Positions 45,781-54,037 of a stretch of 64,000 nucleotides of DNA are shown in pieces. Within the stretch, counting starts at the first letter, position 1. The number at the start of each line of letters is the position of its first letter. The position numbers and the translations under genes were made by a program. The stretch comes from JBCDJI01 sp964351865 (GTDB lineage: Bacteria; Verrucomicrobiota; Verrucomicrobiia; Methylacidiphilales; JBCBYL01): contig CAYGPJ010000013.1 of the NCBI GenBank assembly GCA_964351865.1, forward strand, positions 38,179-102,178, read 5' to 3'. The notes beneath the pieces are model-generated. The model made no database searches, had not been told where the DNA came from, and worked only from the letters and a program-made list of their open reading frames with translations.

Positions 45781-46282
45781 ACGCGAACGCACGCTAGTCA
45801 TCGCCTTTGTTGCCATCGCAGTGGTCGTGGTGCTCGTCATCGCCTTCTCACAGTCAAAGCAATGGTGGACGGCATCCAAGCTGGAACAGCAACTTCTGAC
45901 CGAACAGATTAATATCGCAGAATTCTGGCTACAGCAGCGCGACGAGTATCAAGCTAAACAAGCCTGGCTCGACGAGCACCTGGTCCCTCTCACCAGCCGC
46001 AACGAAGCCACCTCGGAATTTCTATCTCAGCTTCAGACCGCCGCGAAAACTCATGCGGTGGAAATCAAACAGCAGTCGATATTGGATCCTGAGAAAAAGG
46101 AACCTCTGATCCGCATCCGGCTCGAATTGATCGCCCCCATCAAACCCTTCATTGAATGGATGAACCAAGTGCAGCAGCCGACCGAAATGATTGCTGCGCC
46201 GGAAATAGAGATCAAAGCGATTCCGAAGAGTGATGACCTCAATATCAGTGTGGTGATGGTCAAGTATTTCAAAGCTGAGTGA
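45764..46282 (+). CDS. gspM: type II secretion protein GspM-like
   Basis: 172 aa. Short cytosolic N-terminus, one TM helix (about 10-28, LVIAFVAIAVVVVLVIAF), then a helical and ferredoxin-like periplasmic region. Overlaps gspL by 17 bp. GspM partners GspL; PilO-like topology. The gene order supports the name. Confidence 0.72.
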   Translation: MPRLNKRERTLVIAFVAIAVVVVLVIAFSQSKQWWTASKLEQQLLTEQINIAEFWLQQRDEYQAKQAWLDEHLVPLTSRNEATSEFLSQLQTAAKTHAVEIKQQSILDPEKKEPLIRIRLELIAPIKPFIEWMNQVQQPTEMIAAPEIEIKAIPKSDDLNISVVMVKYFKAE

Positions 46283-46505
46283 CCAAGCCACCGCGAATAT
46301 TTCCCCATGCCTTAAAAGGTTGACCGCAAATGGACGCTAATGGACACAAATGAGGAAACTTTTCATCGCATTTCGGTGCACTATAGTGTTGTAGTAGAGG
46401 GTGTCCTCACCCTCTTGTGCCCGTGCCTGTCCCTGAAAGTTTCAAAAATAAAGAATTCTGATTTCTTTTAAAAATAGAAATCGCAAGTCTCCCTGTTTTA
46501 TTCGC
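46283..46505. other. noncoding region with part of an inverted repeat
   Basis: No gene. CCGCAAATGGACGCTAATGG at about 46325-46344 reappears inverted at about 46505-46527 (CGCGTCCATTTGTGTCCATT), bracketing about 200 bp. A third related stretch lies just after hipA (48549-48571). These look like scattered intergenic repeats. Confidence 0.5.
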
Positions 46506-46864
46506 GTCCATTTGTGTCCATTTGCGGTTCAATTTTGGTTTAGGCCGAGAGTATATCTTGGCCTTGTTTTAACATTCCGGAGGAGATTGATAGTTTTGGG
46601 GTGTGGTCCTCGACGATCTGGCGGAACTTCCCCAAAGCGGTTTGAGACAAACTGCCCTACCTTGCGATTACTGATTCCAGTGCATCATTCTCCGGATGGC
46701 TATCTGCGTAACCTCCGCTGGACTGGGTGGTGATTTTGTATTCTCACTGCGCGGGTGAATTTACGGATTGCACTCGCACTTCATGCGCTCCCGGCGTCAG
46801 TTGCTGGATAAACTGATTGTAGGGCACTCCGTTCACTACCGTTTTAATGTGAATGCTGTAAATG
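46506..46864. repeat. duplicated segment, copy A (with subtilase 3' end)
   Basis: Direct repeat of 48544-48900, differing by scattered substitutions and small indels. It contains a diverged copy of the last about 65 codons of the subtilase gene and its downstream sequence. hipBA lies exactly between the two copies. Confidence 0.85.
46657..46864 (-). pseudogene. truncated, broken copy of the subtilase gene 3' end
   Basis: Matches the C-terminal about 68 codons of the protease encoded at 48693-50309 (HEVRVQSVNSPAQ, ITTQ and so on), without the catalytic region. An in-frame TGA replaces the GGA codon after SPAQ, so it cannot make the intact C-terminus. It has no start of its own. Confidence 0.75.
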
Positions 46865-46936
46865 TTTACGTTAATACACATTTCATAAAGTCTTCGAACG
46901 TAAACATTCTAACTTGTCGTCGTTCGTAAACATGTT
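46861..46936. promoter_or_regulatory. hipBA operator region with three GTAAACAT-type boxes
   Basis: AATGTTTACGTT at 46861-46872 is inverted relative to GAACGTAAACATT at 46896-46908 and CGTTCGTAAACATG at 46921-46934. The boxes precede the antitoxin ATG (46948). HipB-type antitoxins bind such palindromic boxes, so this is the likely autoregulatory operator. Confidence 0.65.
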
Positions 46937-46947
46937 ACCATCTGAGT

Positions 46948-47193
46948 ATGAAGGTAACTAATTCGCTTGATTTGGCGGTTATTATACGGGATCGCCGAAA
47001 TGAGCTGAAAATGACTCAGGAGGAGTTGGCTCGGAAAGCTGCCGTCAGTCGCAGTTTTGTCATTCAGATCGAAAAGAGTAAGCCATCTGCCCAATTCGGA
47101 ACTATTCTCAAAATTCTCAGAGCATTAGAGCTAGAGTTTAAGGTCGGTGACATCTGGAAGGTCGATGTGGACTTCGATTTGGATAACCCATGA
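46948..47193 (+). CDS. hipB: HipB-like antitoxin (Xre HTH)
   Basis: 81 aa. XRE-type helix-turn-helix: LAVIIRDRRNELKMTQEELARKAAVSRSFVIQIEKSKPSAQ. It would bind the boxes upstream and neutralise HipA. The gene ends 4 bp inside the hipA start (overlap), as in most HipBA pairs. Confidence 0.9.
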   Translation: MKVTNSLDLAVIIRDRRNELKMTQEELARKAAVSRSFVIQIEKSKPSAQFGTILKILRALELEFKVGDIWKVDVDFDLDNP

Positions 47194-48542
47194 GTGAAAC
47201 ACTATATTGCCTGTCCAACGGGGAGCTCGTTGGAGAACTGATTGAGACCGATGGGAAAATATATTTCTACTATGTGGAGTCGTGGATTAAAAAAGAAGAT
47301 GCTCACCCCATTTCACTAAGGATGCCGGTATCCCGTATTGCATGGAAAGGAAAAGGAATGCAGAACTTTTTATGGGGACTCTTGCCGGATGATCCGGTAC
47401 TGCTAAGGCGATGGGGAACAAGATATGGTGTATCACATAAGAATCCGTTTCAGTTATTAAAACACCGAGGAGAGGACTGTGCGGGTGACATCCAATTTTT
47501 ACCTGAACGTCAGTATCATTTATTGAAAGATGAGAGTATCGATCACATTCCTCGATATCTTGAGGAAAAGGATGTCCACAAGTCTCTGTTTGAACTCATT
47601 GAAAGTATCGGCACTCCTCGTCATGGAGGCAGCGAGGATAATACCGGAAGGTTCAGTCTTCCCGGCGCACAACCCAAATTGGCACTTCACTTCTCATCCC
47701 CGCAACCGGGCTGGTTCGATTCATCGAAAGTTCATTTGGATCCCGATAAGAAGTTATGGTTTCAATCAAGTCCTAAGTATCCCACCACGCATATCCTGAA
47801 ACCACAAAGACCTGAATATGAGGATTTCGCGATAAATGAACACTTTTGTCTCGAACTCGCAAGAGCCATTGGAATGCCTGCAGCCGAAACCTTTGTTCTG
47901 ACAGGGGGTAAGGTGCTGACGATTGTGGTCAAGAGATACGATCGTAAAAAGGTGGGCGATGTCTGGCTTAGAGTTCATCAGGAAGACATCTGTCAGTCCC
48001 TTGGTGTTCATCCGGATTTTAAATATCAGAGCGATGGCGGGCCATCAGCTCATGACATCATTAAGCACCTAGATGATGTATCCAGTATGCCAGAAGACGA
48101 CATTCGCAGATTCATTGATGCTTTGATATTTAACTGGATAATTGGAGGTAGCGATGGCCATGCCAAGAATTACTCCCTACTCATTGGCAAACGAGGTAAT
48201 TGCCGGCTCGCGCGGCTATATGATATCGCCAGTGCTTTACCCTATCCACGGCAGCACCCCATCCAAAAACTACGGCTCGCGATGAAAATAGGTTCCGAAT
48301 ATCGGATCAGCCGCATCAACCGTCATCAATGGGAAAAATTCATGTCACCAATGCCGTCCCGATATAAGGTCGGAATGTATTCTATCACCGGCATGATTCA
48401 GGATGTGAAAGAGCAGGTTCGAAGCGTTGCAGATGCTATCCGATCATCCGGCATTAAATCTCCCATTATAGACCAGCTCGAAACATGTATCATGGAACGG
48501 GTTCTTAAACTGGAAGTGTCTATGCAAGCCCGCGATAATTAG
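47190..48542 (+). CDS. hipA: HipA-like serine/threonine kinase toxin
   Basis: 450 aa, full length. HipA-type motifs: the SLPGAQPKLAL segment, THILKPQRPEYEDFAINEHFCLELARAIG, the catalytic loop GGSDGHAKNYSLL and LARLYDIASALPY. In E. coli the kinase phosphorylates a tRNA synthetase (GltX); targets of this homologue are unknown. The stop (48540-48542) directly abuts repeat copy B. The pair sits in the T2SS cluster as an insertion between gspM and the subtilase gene. Confidence 0.92.
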   Translation: MSETLYCLSNGELVGELIETDGKIYFYYVESWIKKEDAHPISLRMPVSRIAWKGKGMQNFLWGLLPDDPVLLRRWGTRYGVSHKNPFQLLKHRGEDCAGDIQFLPERQYHLLKDESIDHIPRYLEEKDVHKSLFELIESIGTPRHGGSEDNTGRFSLPGAQPKLALHFSSPQPGWFDSSKVHLDPDKKLWFQSSPKYPTTHILKPQRPEYEDFAINEHFCLELARAIGMPAAETFVLTGGKVLTIVVKRYDRKKVGDVWLRVHQEDICQSLGVHPDFKYQSDGGPSAHDIIKHLDDVSSMPEDDIRRFIDALIFNWIIGGSDGHAKNYSLLIGKRGNCRLARLYDIASALPYPRQHPIQKLRLAMKIGSEYRISRINRHQWEKFMSPMPSRYKVGMYSITGMIQDVKEQVRSVADAIRSSGIKSPIIDQLETCIMERVLKLEVSMQARDN

Positions 48543-48543
48543 C

Positions 48544-48900
48544 GTTTATTTGTGTCCATTAGCGGTCAATTTTTCTGTGTAGGCCGAGATTGTATCTCGG
48601 CATCGTTTTAACATTCCAGAGGAGATTTATAGGTTGTGCGTGTGGTCCTCAGCGGAATGGAACTTCCCCAAAGCGGTTTGAGACAAACCGCCCTACCTTA
48701 CGATTACTGATTCCAGCGCATCATTTTCCGGATGGCTATCTGTGTAACCTCCGCTGGCTTGGGTGGTGATTTTGTATTCTCCTTGCGCGGGTGAATTTAC
48801 GGATTGCACTCGCACTTCATGCGCTCCCGGCGTCAGTTGCTGGATAAACTGATTGTAGGGCACTCCGTTCACAACCGTTTTGACGTGTATGCCGTAGATG
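48544..48900. repeat. duplicated segment, copy B (3' end of intact subtilase gene)
   Basis: Intact copy, overlapping the last about 69 codons of the subtilase gene and its downstream hairpins. The pair to 46506-46864, at a distance of about 2036 bp. Confidence 0.85.
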
Positions 48901-50309
48901 GTTTCGGTTCCCTGATTTTCCACCACCACATTCAGACTCCGCTGGTCAGCACCCGTCAGATACTGCGACACCACGGCTACATCATGAATTCCCGGCACAT
49001 TCCGGTTCAACATGCGGGATAGATTGAGCACCCCGAAACCATAGTCCGAATCGTCGCCAGCCACTCCCGCCTCATTACTATACCGCTGGAGAATATCCAC
49101 CGCCTGCTGCGCGGTAAGTTGTGGCTCGTTGGCCAGCAAGACAGCTAAAGCACCGGAGACGATCGGGACCGCACCCGAGGTGCCCGTCATTTGCACCAGC
49201 TTCTGATTCGGCCATGCCGCCTGCACCTCATACCCCGGGGCCACCACATCCAGTCCTTCCCCGCGATTCGAAAACGGCAGCAACTGATTGGCAGCATCCA
49301 CCGCACCCACAGCCACCACTCCGGGCAAATAAGCCGGCAGCGACAACTGCTGCGCCCCTTCATTACCGGCCGCAGCGACAATGATCACATTGCGCGACTG
49401 CGCATAGGCGATGGCATCACGCACTAGCGGGCTATCGCCAGTGGCCCCCAGACTCAGGTTCATAATCCGTGCACCGGAATCCGCCGCATTGATAATACTC
49501 TCTGCCAGCATGAAGGTGTCGCCAATTCCATCCGCATCCAAAACCGGAAAATCCATCAGGGTAGCGCCCGGTGCCACCCCGGCTGCTTCCGGATGTTGCC
49601 CAGCGATCAGAGACGCGACCGCGGTGCCGTGGCCATTGGTAAATTCGGAGTCTTGATCAGGCTGGCGCACGATGGAGTCGACGGGAAATGCAGGATGACT
49701 GGAGATGCCGGAATCCAGCACCGCCACCTTCACCCCATTGCCATTCCGCCCCTCGACTCCCAGCCACTGTGCCAGACCGGTGCCGGTGGCGGCATAGGCC
49801 TCCAGACTTTCCGCTTCCCGGCTGGGTGCCGGGGGAGCCGTCACGTAGTAATTCGGCGATGCCTGCAGATCATTTTCCCGCACCCAATCCAGAAAGCGAG
49901 TCGGGTCGGTAATTTGCAAATGCAGTGCCATTAATTGATCCAGCCGACGAATCACCTTGGCACCATGGTTTGGGGCATCGCGCAGGATTTGGTGATACTG
50001 ATCGCGATCGCTCGCCTGCAGGAGGGCTTGGCCGGGTCTGGCCAGCACGCGTTTTGTTTTACCGTCTACGGAAGTATCCACCGAGGTTGAAATAGTCATA
50101 TCAACTGAGGGCTGGAACTGAGGATCGTGACTCATTAGTAAATCATAGCCATCAGCCTGTGACAGGAGTTGCGATGACGTTATTTTGCCACTCGCCGTTT
50201 TATTTCCATCCGCTCCCGATTTCTCCCCCAGCCAGCGACCTAAGAAAAAGATCAGGGGCAGTAAAACCGCTGCTAAGAAAACCAGTTTAATCCCCCTGCT
50301 CATTCCCAA
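48693..50309 (-). CDS. exported subtilisin-like serine protease
   Basis: 538 aa. N-terminal membrane/signal segment (IKLVFLAAVLLPLIFFLG). A propeptide-like region (about 60-165) is followed by the S8 catalytic domain: D in VAVLDSGISSHP, H in NGHGTAVASLIAG, oxyanion N in AAAGNEG and S in MTGTSGAVPIVSGALA. A C-terminal beta-sandwich domain (about 455-538; VVSQYLTGADQRSLNVVVENQG) resembles CARDB-like domains. Divergent from the TPR gene and inside the secretion locus, so it may be a secreted substrate of the T2SS (inference). Confidence 0.93.
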   Translation of the reverse strand: MGMSRGIKLVFLAAVLLPLIFFLGRWLGEKSGADGNKTASGKITSSQLLSQADGYDLLMSHDPQFQPSVDMTISTSVDTSVDGKTKRVLARPGQALLQASDRDQYHQILRDAPNHGAKVIRRLDQLMALHLQITDPTRFLDWVRENDLQASPNYYVTAPPAPSREAESLEAYAATGTGLAQWLGVEGRNGNGVKVAVLDSGISSHPAFPVDSIVRQPDQDSEFTNGHGTAVASLIAGQHPEAAGVAPGATLMDFPVLDADGIGDTFMLAESIINAADSGARIMNLSLGATGDSPLVRDAIAYAQSRNVIIVAAAGNEGAQQLSLPAYLPGVVAVGAVDAANQLLPFSNRGEGLDVVAPGYEVQAAWPNQKLVQMTGTSGAVPIVSGALAVLLANEPQLTAQQAVDILQRYSNEAGVAGDDSDYGFGVLNLSRMLNRNVPGIHDVAVVSQYLTGADQRSLNVVVENQGTETIYGIHVKTVVNGVPYNQFIQQLTPGAHEVRVQSVNSPAQGEYKITTQASGGYTDSHPENDALESVIVR

Positions 50310-50401
50310 AATCTAGAACGGTTCCTTGAAAACCCCAAAAGAAAATTTTAGCCCGACTTAACACCATCCGAAGACGCTGTCAAATGATTGACCAATGATC
50401 G

Positions 50402-50446
50402 ATGGGGGACGGAGGTAAATTAGGATAATTTACCTCCGTCCCCCAT
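50402..50446 (+). repeat. GGGGACGGAG palindromic repeat, copy 2 (REP-like)
   Basis: A 21-bp perfect hairpin: ATGGGGGACGGAGGTAAATT.. with GGA loop and its complement ending at 50446. Flank GTAGGCCATCC is like the TGGGCCACC flank of copies 1 and 4. In the spacer between the subtilase and TPR genes, which otherwise (50310-50547) holds only their promoters. Confidence 0.85.
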
Positions 50447-50547
50447 GGTAGGCCATCCCTATTGATTAATTCGAACAGGCTAAAAACTCACTAAAGCAAC
50501 ATGATTAGACTTTTGCTTCCTGGCGGTAAATCCTGTAGCGTTTTGGG

Positions 50548-51510
50548 ATGGGAAGCTTAGATCCAGAAGGACCGATTGATCCGGATCATCCGGATGCTGA
50601 TTTTGATCAGGACTCCGGATTATTGGAGCGCAACCGTGCCAAGCGTCGTTTGTCAGATAAAGGCAAAGGAGAGCACGACTACAAGGTCATCGGCAAGACC
50701 TATCAATTCCGACGCTTTGTCACCTCTCCCTGGGGCAGTAGCATCTCCTTGTCGATCGTATTTCTAACCATCGTCGCCACCATTTACGGCGTGAAATGGT
50801 GGGTAGATTACGAAGACGAATTAGCCAAACGAGCAGCTTATCAGCGGGAGGGAATCTCCGAAGAAAAAGCGGCACCGCTATCTGTTAGCACAAAGGAGGT
50901 AGAATCAATTACTCCGGATAAATCACCTGAAACGGCAGAACTACTCATACTTTCAGGACAATATGAAAAGGCCTTGGCTGAACTGAATAATTTAGATCCC
51001 AGTCTGCAAACTTCCGATAAGAAACTCATGGAGGCATTTGCTTATGCTAAACTGAATCAACAAGAACAAGCCCTGGAAGCTTTTCATGCATCCATTACCA
51101 AAGATGAATCGAATGCAAATGCCTATTTTCATTGGGGACAATATTTGCGTTTCATTGGAGCATATGAAGAAGCCATTCCAAAACTAAAGCGAGCTTCTGA
51201 TTTGGAGCCACAAAATCAACTCTACCGAACCTTCTGGGGCGTCGCCCGAGTTCAAAACGGAACCTATTTCAGTTTGTTGTGGGAGGCTGAAAAAGCCATC
51301 TTCATCGATCCAGCTCCGGGTGACTGGTTGATGATTACTGCAGCAATTTGTCTCGAAGTGGGTGACACCGACCAAGCCTTGCGCATGATTAAATATGCTG
51401 AAGTTCGCATGAATTCGAATGAATTCAGACAATCACTGGCGGACCCATATTTCCAACGATCTACTTACGATCCCAATATTGCTCAATACTACATGGGTCT
51501 TTTTCTTTGA
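50548..51510 (+). CDS. membrane-anchored TPR-repeat protein
   Basis: 320 aa. Acidic N-terminus with DPxxP repeats, one TM helix (about 65-85, SLSIVFLTIVATIYGVKWW), then a linker and about four TPR-like helical hairpins in the extracytoplasmic part (TAELLILSGQYEKALAELNNLDP, AYAKLNQQEQALEAF, YFHWGQYLRFIGAYEEAIPKLKRASDLEP). Likely a scaffold for an envelope complex, perhaps for secretion or the exported proteins nearby. Specific role unknown. Confidence 0.8.
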   Translation: MGSLDPEGPIDPDHPDADFDQDSGLLERNRAKRRLSDKGKGEHDYKVIGKTYQFRRFVTSPWGSSISLSIVFLTIVATIYGVKWWVDYEDELAKRAAYQREGISEEKAAPLSVSTKEVESITPDKSPETAELLILSGQYEKALAELNNLDPSLQTSDKKLMEAFAYAKLNQQEQALEAFHASITKDESNANAYFHWGQYLRFIGAYEEAIPKLKRASDLEPQNQLYRTFWGVARVQNGTYFSLLWEAEKAIFIDPAPGDWLMITAAICLEVGDTDQALRMIKYAEVRMNSNEFRQSLADPYFQRSTYDPNIAQYYMGLFL

Positions 51511-51514
51511 GCAC

Positions 51515-51543
51515 AAAAATACCGCGTAGATAAACGCGGTATT
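51515..51543 (-). terminator. intrinsic terminator, mainly for the PEP-CTERM gene
   Basis: Perfect 10-bp stem AATACCGCGT (51518-51527) / ACGCGGTATT (51534-51543) with AGATAA loop. Read on the minus strand it is followed by a T-run (51519-51515). It lies between convergent ends of the TPR and PEP-CTERM genes and may act in both directions. Confidence 0.8.
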
Positions 51544-51567
51544 GTCACAAATTTAACTATAGGATAC

Positions 51568-52140
51568 TTATTTCCGTTTTCTCTTAGTAAGGTAAATCAG
51601 CCCTAGCCCCATAGATAACAGAAGATATGTTGATGGCTCAGGAATTGCTGATATATCAACATTGTCCAAAGTAAAGTCTATTGAACTTCCTGAACCATTG
51701 GCAGTGATAATCACACCTTGCACTTGAGTCACATCGTACCCACCATCTGTGCTCACCAATGACAGTTGAACAGTGGCTGGTGATCCCGAACCAAAAGAAG
51801 ACCAGTTACCTGAGTATGTCTGAAATGCCGAACCGTCAAACAATTGTAGATTGAAACTAGATAGTGGATTGGTTCCGCTCAAAGTTCCAGTGAGACTCAA
51901 AATAGAGAATCCTGTCGTGTCTACGACACTAAACGTTCCTCCAACTGTGTTACCCAAATCACTACCTGTAATCTGAAGATTATTCAAAGTCTGGGAAGTT
52001 GAAAAACTCGTACTACCGCCATCAATAGTGAACGCCGGTTCAGTTGCTGCTGATGTTCCAAAACCCGTCAACAAAACTGCGTTCGCATTAAAACTAAGTA
52101 TTAGGAAACCAAATGCACTAGCTAGGATTTTTCTTTTCAT
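51568..52140 (-). CDS. PEP-CTERM exported protein
   Basis: 190 aa. Signal peptide (cleavage near FNANA), a Ser/Thr/Gly-rich beta-sandwich-like body and the C-terminal PEP-CTERM signal: VPEP-type AIPEPSTYLLLSMGLGLIYL, then basic TKRKRK. Proteins with this tail are sorted by an exosortase (EpsH family), not seen in this window. Common in Verrucomicrobiota. Function of the body unknown. Confidence 0.88.
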   Translation of the reverse strand: MKRKILASAFGFLILSFNANAVLLTGFGTSAATEPAFTIDGGSTSFSTSQTLNNLQITGSDLGNTVGGTFSVVDTTGFSILSLTGTLSGTNPLSSFNLQLFDGSAFQTYSGNWSSFGSGSPATVQLSLVSTDGGYDVTQVQGVIITANGSGSSIDFTLDNVDISAIPEPSTYLLLSMGLGLIYLTKRKRK

Positions 52141-52170
52141 AATGTATATTTAATGTAGGTAAAATTATAA

Positions 52171-53241
52171 TTAATATGGTTTGGTTTGAGAAACCACACT
52201 AGTTCCAGTATCAACACCCCTTTGATCTATCAAAATAGCTGTGTTTGCTGCTATGATCTCATCATCCTTAATTGGCGAACCTAATGTTTGTTGTCTCCAG
52301 TTAGCACCATCATGCCAAAAACGTTTCCATCCACCATTTACAAAAAGAAGAACAATATCAGAATCAGCCGCCGCAGCACTGGATGTCCAGTTTGCTGAGG
52401 ATTCTAAACCTAGTGAAGCTAATGTTCTATCTACAGGGTATCCATTGGAAACAAATGTCACACCAGAATTCCTCATCACAAACTTTCTGTCAGTCATTGG
52501 CACTGATCCAGTTACTGTAAGATTAATCGGAGTATTAGCAATCCGGCTATACAGTATTCCATAATCGAGCCTGATAGGAGTATCACCCGCAAAAGGACTA
52601 CCCAAAGTTATTTTTTCCCATCTTAAGTCATTAGTATCATAAAAAAACTTGTTCCATGAACCTGCAATGTTAACAAACACTATATCTGCATTTACTGAAG
52701 AACCTGCACCTCCTTGAACTCCAGTCTCCGCGGGTGTTCCAAAGATGGAGGAAAGTGTGTCACATGGAATTATTTTGTAGGTGTCCTCACTTTCTGGTGT
52801 GGTACTGATGCCTAAACTCGTTAGATCAGTATGAGAACTGTCTGTCGCGTCAATGGTAATTGTAGTGGAAGTGTTGGGAGTGCTACTGGAGATTAAGAAT
52901 ACCCTTCCTTCAGCAGCTCCTTTAGTGACCTGTATTAGATAGGGAGCAGTTGCATTTGAGAGTTCTCCAGCAGTCCAACCAGCATTAGAAGCTGTTATTG
53001 TATTAGATGTTATACCTGTAATTAAACCCACAGCCGCACCATCTATGTCCGCAGCGCCTTGTAGCGGAAGGGCGATAACACTAATATTTCTAGTAGAACC
53101 GGTGCCTGCCTCAATGTCCCAATTCACATACCCAACCGGATCGGTCGTCGCTGCCTGAACACTAGTTGTGATTGTCGAAATTGCAGCTATACAAGTCACA
53201 GCAGTAAATAAAAGTGGTCTTCGCATTTGTATAGATTGCAT
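52171..53241 (-). CDS. exported TIGR02597-like protein
   Basis: 356 aa. Signal peptide (cleavage near TSVQA), then a beta-rich body opening TTDPVGYVNWDIEAGTGSTRNISVIALPL. It has later repeats such as GSWNKFFYDTNDLRWEKITLGSPF and GGWKRFWHDGANWRQQTLGSPI that pair up, implying internal duplication. This pattern matches TIGR02597, known mainly from Verrucomicrobiota (recalled). Lies 30 bp upstream of the PEP-CTERM gene on the same strand, so they may be co-expressed. Function unknown; cell-surface role likely. Confidence 0.75.
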   Translation of the reverse strand: MQSIQMRRPLLFTAVTCIAAISTITTSVQAATTDPVGYVNWDIEAGTGSTRNISVIALPLQGAADIDGAAVGLITGITSNTITASNAGWTAGELSNATAPYLIQVTKGAAEGRVFLISSSTPNTSTTITIDATDSSHTDLTSLGISTTPESEDTYKIIPCDTLSSIFGTPAETGVQGGAGSSVNADIVFVNIAGSWNKFFYDTNDLRWEKITLGSPFAGDTPIRLDYGILYSRIANTPINLTVTGSVPMTDRKFVMRNSGVTFVSNGYPVDRTLASLGLESSANWTSSAAAADSDIVLLFVNGGWKRFWHDGANWRQQTLGSPIKDDEIIAANTAILIDQRGVDTGTSVVSQTKPY

Positions 53242-53426
53242 TCATTACTGTACATAATCAATGTTTTTTATCTCAAAAAAGTGGTCATTACCCTGTCTCA
53301 GCTCAGGTATCCCCTTTATTGAACTGTTCTACAACTCATGAGAGCATGAATGATGGCAACCGAAACTTCCGATATTCTTTGCGAAGTACCATTGCTATTT
53401 TACGCATTTTTACGTAAACATTGAGT

Positions 53427-53996
53427 ATGAACGTCTCGGTGAGAACCTTATGTCTGCTGGTCAGCAGCCCGATTTTGTCGGCGCCGCTGTTGGCAGCCGA
53501 GGCTGAGAGTTCCTACATTCCGGCTTCCCATACCCTCGAGCGTTACGCCTCACTGTGGGAAAAATCGCCCTTCTCGCCGGAGTCGGTCGTGCCCGCGGCC
53601 GCCAATAATACCGAATGGCTGTTGACCGGCATCATGGTGATTGGCGATGCTCCGATTGTGACTTTGACCAACCAAACGACGACGAAAACCGTTTCGCTGA
53701 GTCCGGGGCAAACGGTGGAAGGCCTGAATCTGGTGCATGCCGAGTGGTCGAATAATGCTCAGGAAAGTTTTGCAGTGGTCTCAATTAACGGCTCTCAGAA
53801 ACGCATCACCTTTGATCAGCAATCGCTGGCGACCCTCAGCGCGCGCACCGCGTCCAACCTGCCGCCTGCCGCCAACAATACACCACGGGTAGTTATCCCC
53901 ACCCCAACCACCCAGGGAGCGACTGTCATCACACCGGCTGCAACCAACAGCAAGCAAGTCACCCCACGACGGCGCATTATCCGCCGCTCCCCGTAA
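53427..53996 (+). CDS. exported GspC/PilP-like protein of the type II secretion locus
   Basis: 189 aa from the ATG at 53427. Signal peptide (near APLLAAEA), then a small beta domain (WLLTGIMVIGDAPIVTLTNQTTTKTVSLSPGQTVEGLNLVHAEW) like the HR domain of GspC or PilP that contacts the secretin. A Pro/Thr-rich tail ends in RRRIIRRSP. Forty-one bp before gspD. No inner-membrane anchor beyond the signal, so it could be periplasmic. Name kept general because similarity is weak. Confidence 0.6.
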   Translation: MNVSVRTLCLLVSSPILSAPLLAAEAESSYIPASHTLERYASLWEKSPFSPESVVPAAANNTEWLLTGIMVIGDAPIVTLTNQTTTKTVSLSPGQTVEGLNLVHAEWSNNAQESFAVVSINGSQKRITFDQQSLATLSARTASNLPPAANNTPRVVIPTPTTQGATVITPAATNSKQVTPRRRIIRRSP

Positions 53997-54037
53997 AGTC
54001 TTAATGACATAAATGTATTAATCTTGTTTAATCGCCT

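Noticed and set aside
46681..46864. Separate small gene on the minus strand
   Set aside because: It is a degraded copy of the subtilase 3' end with an internal stop.
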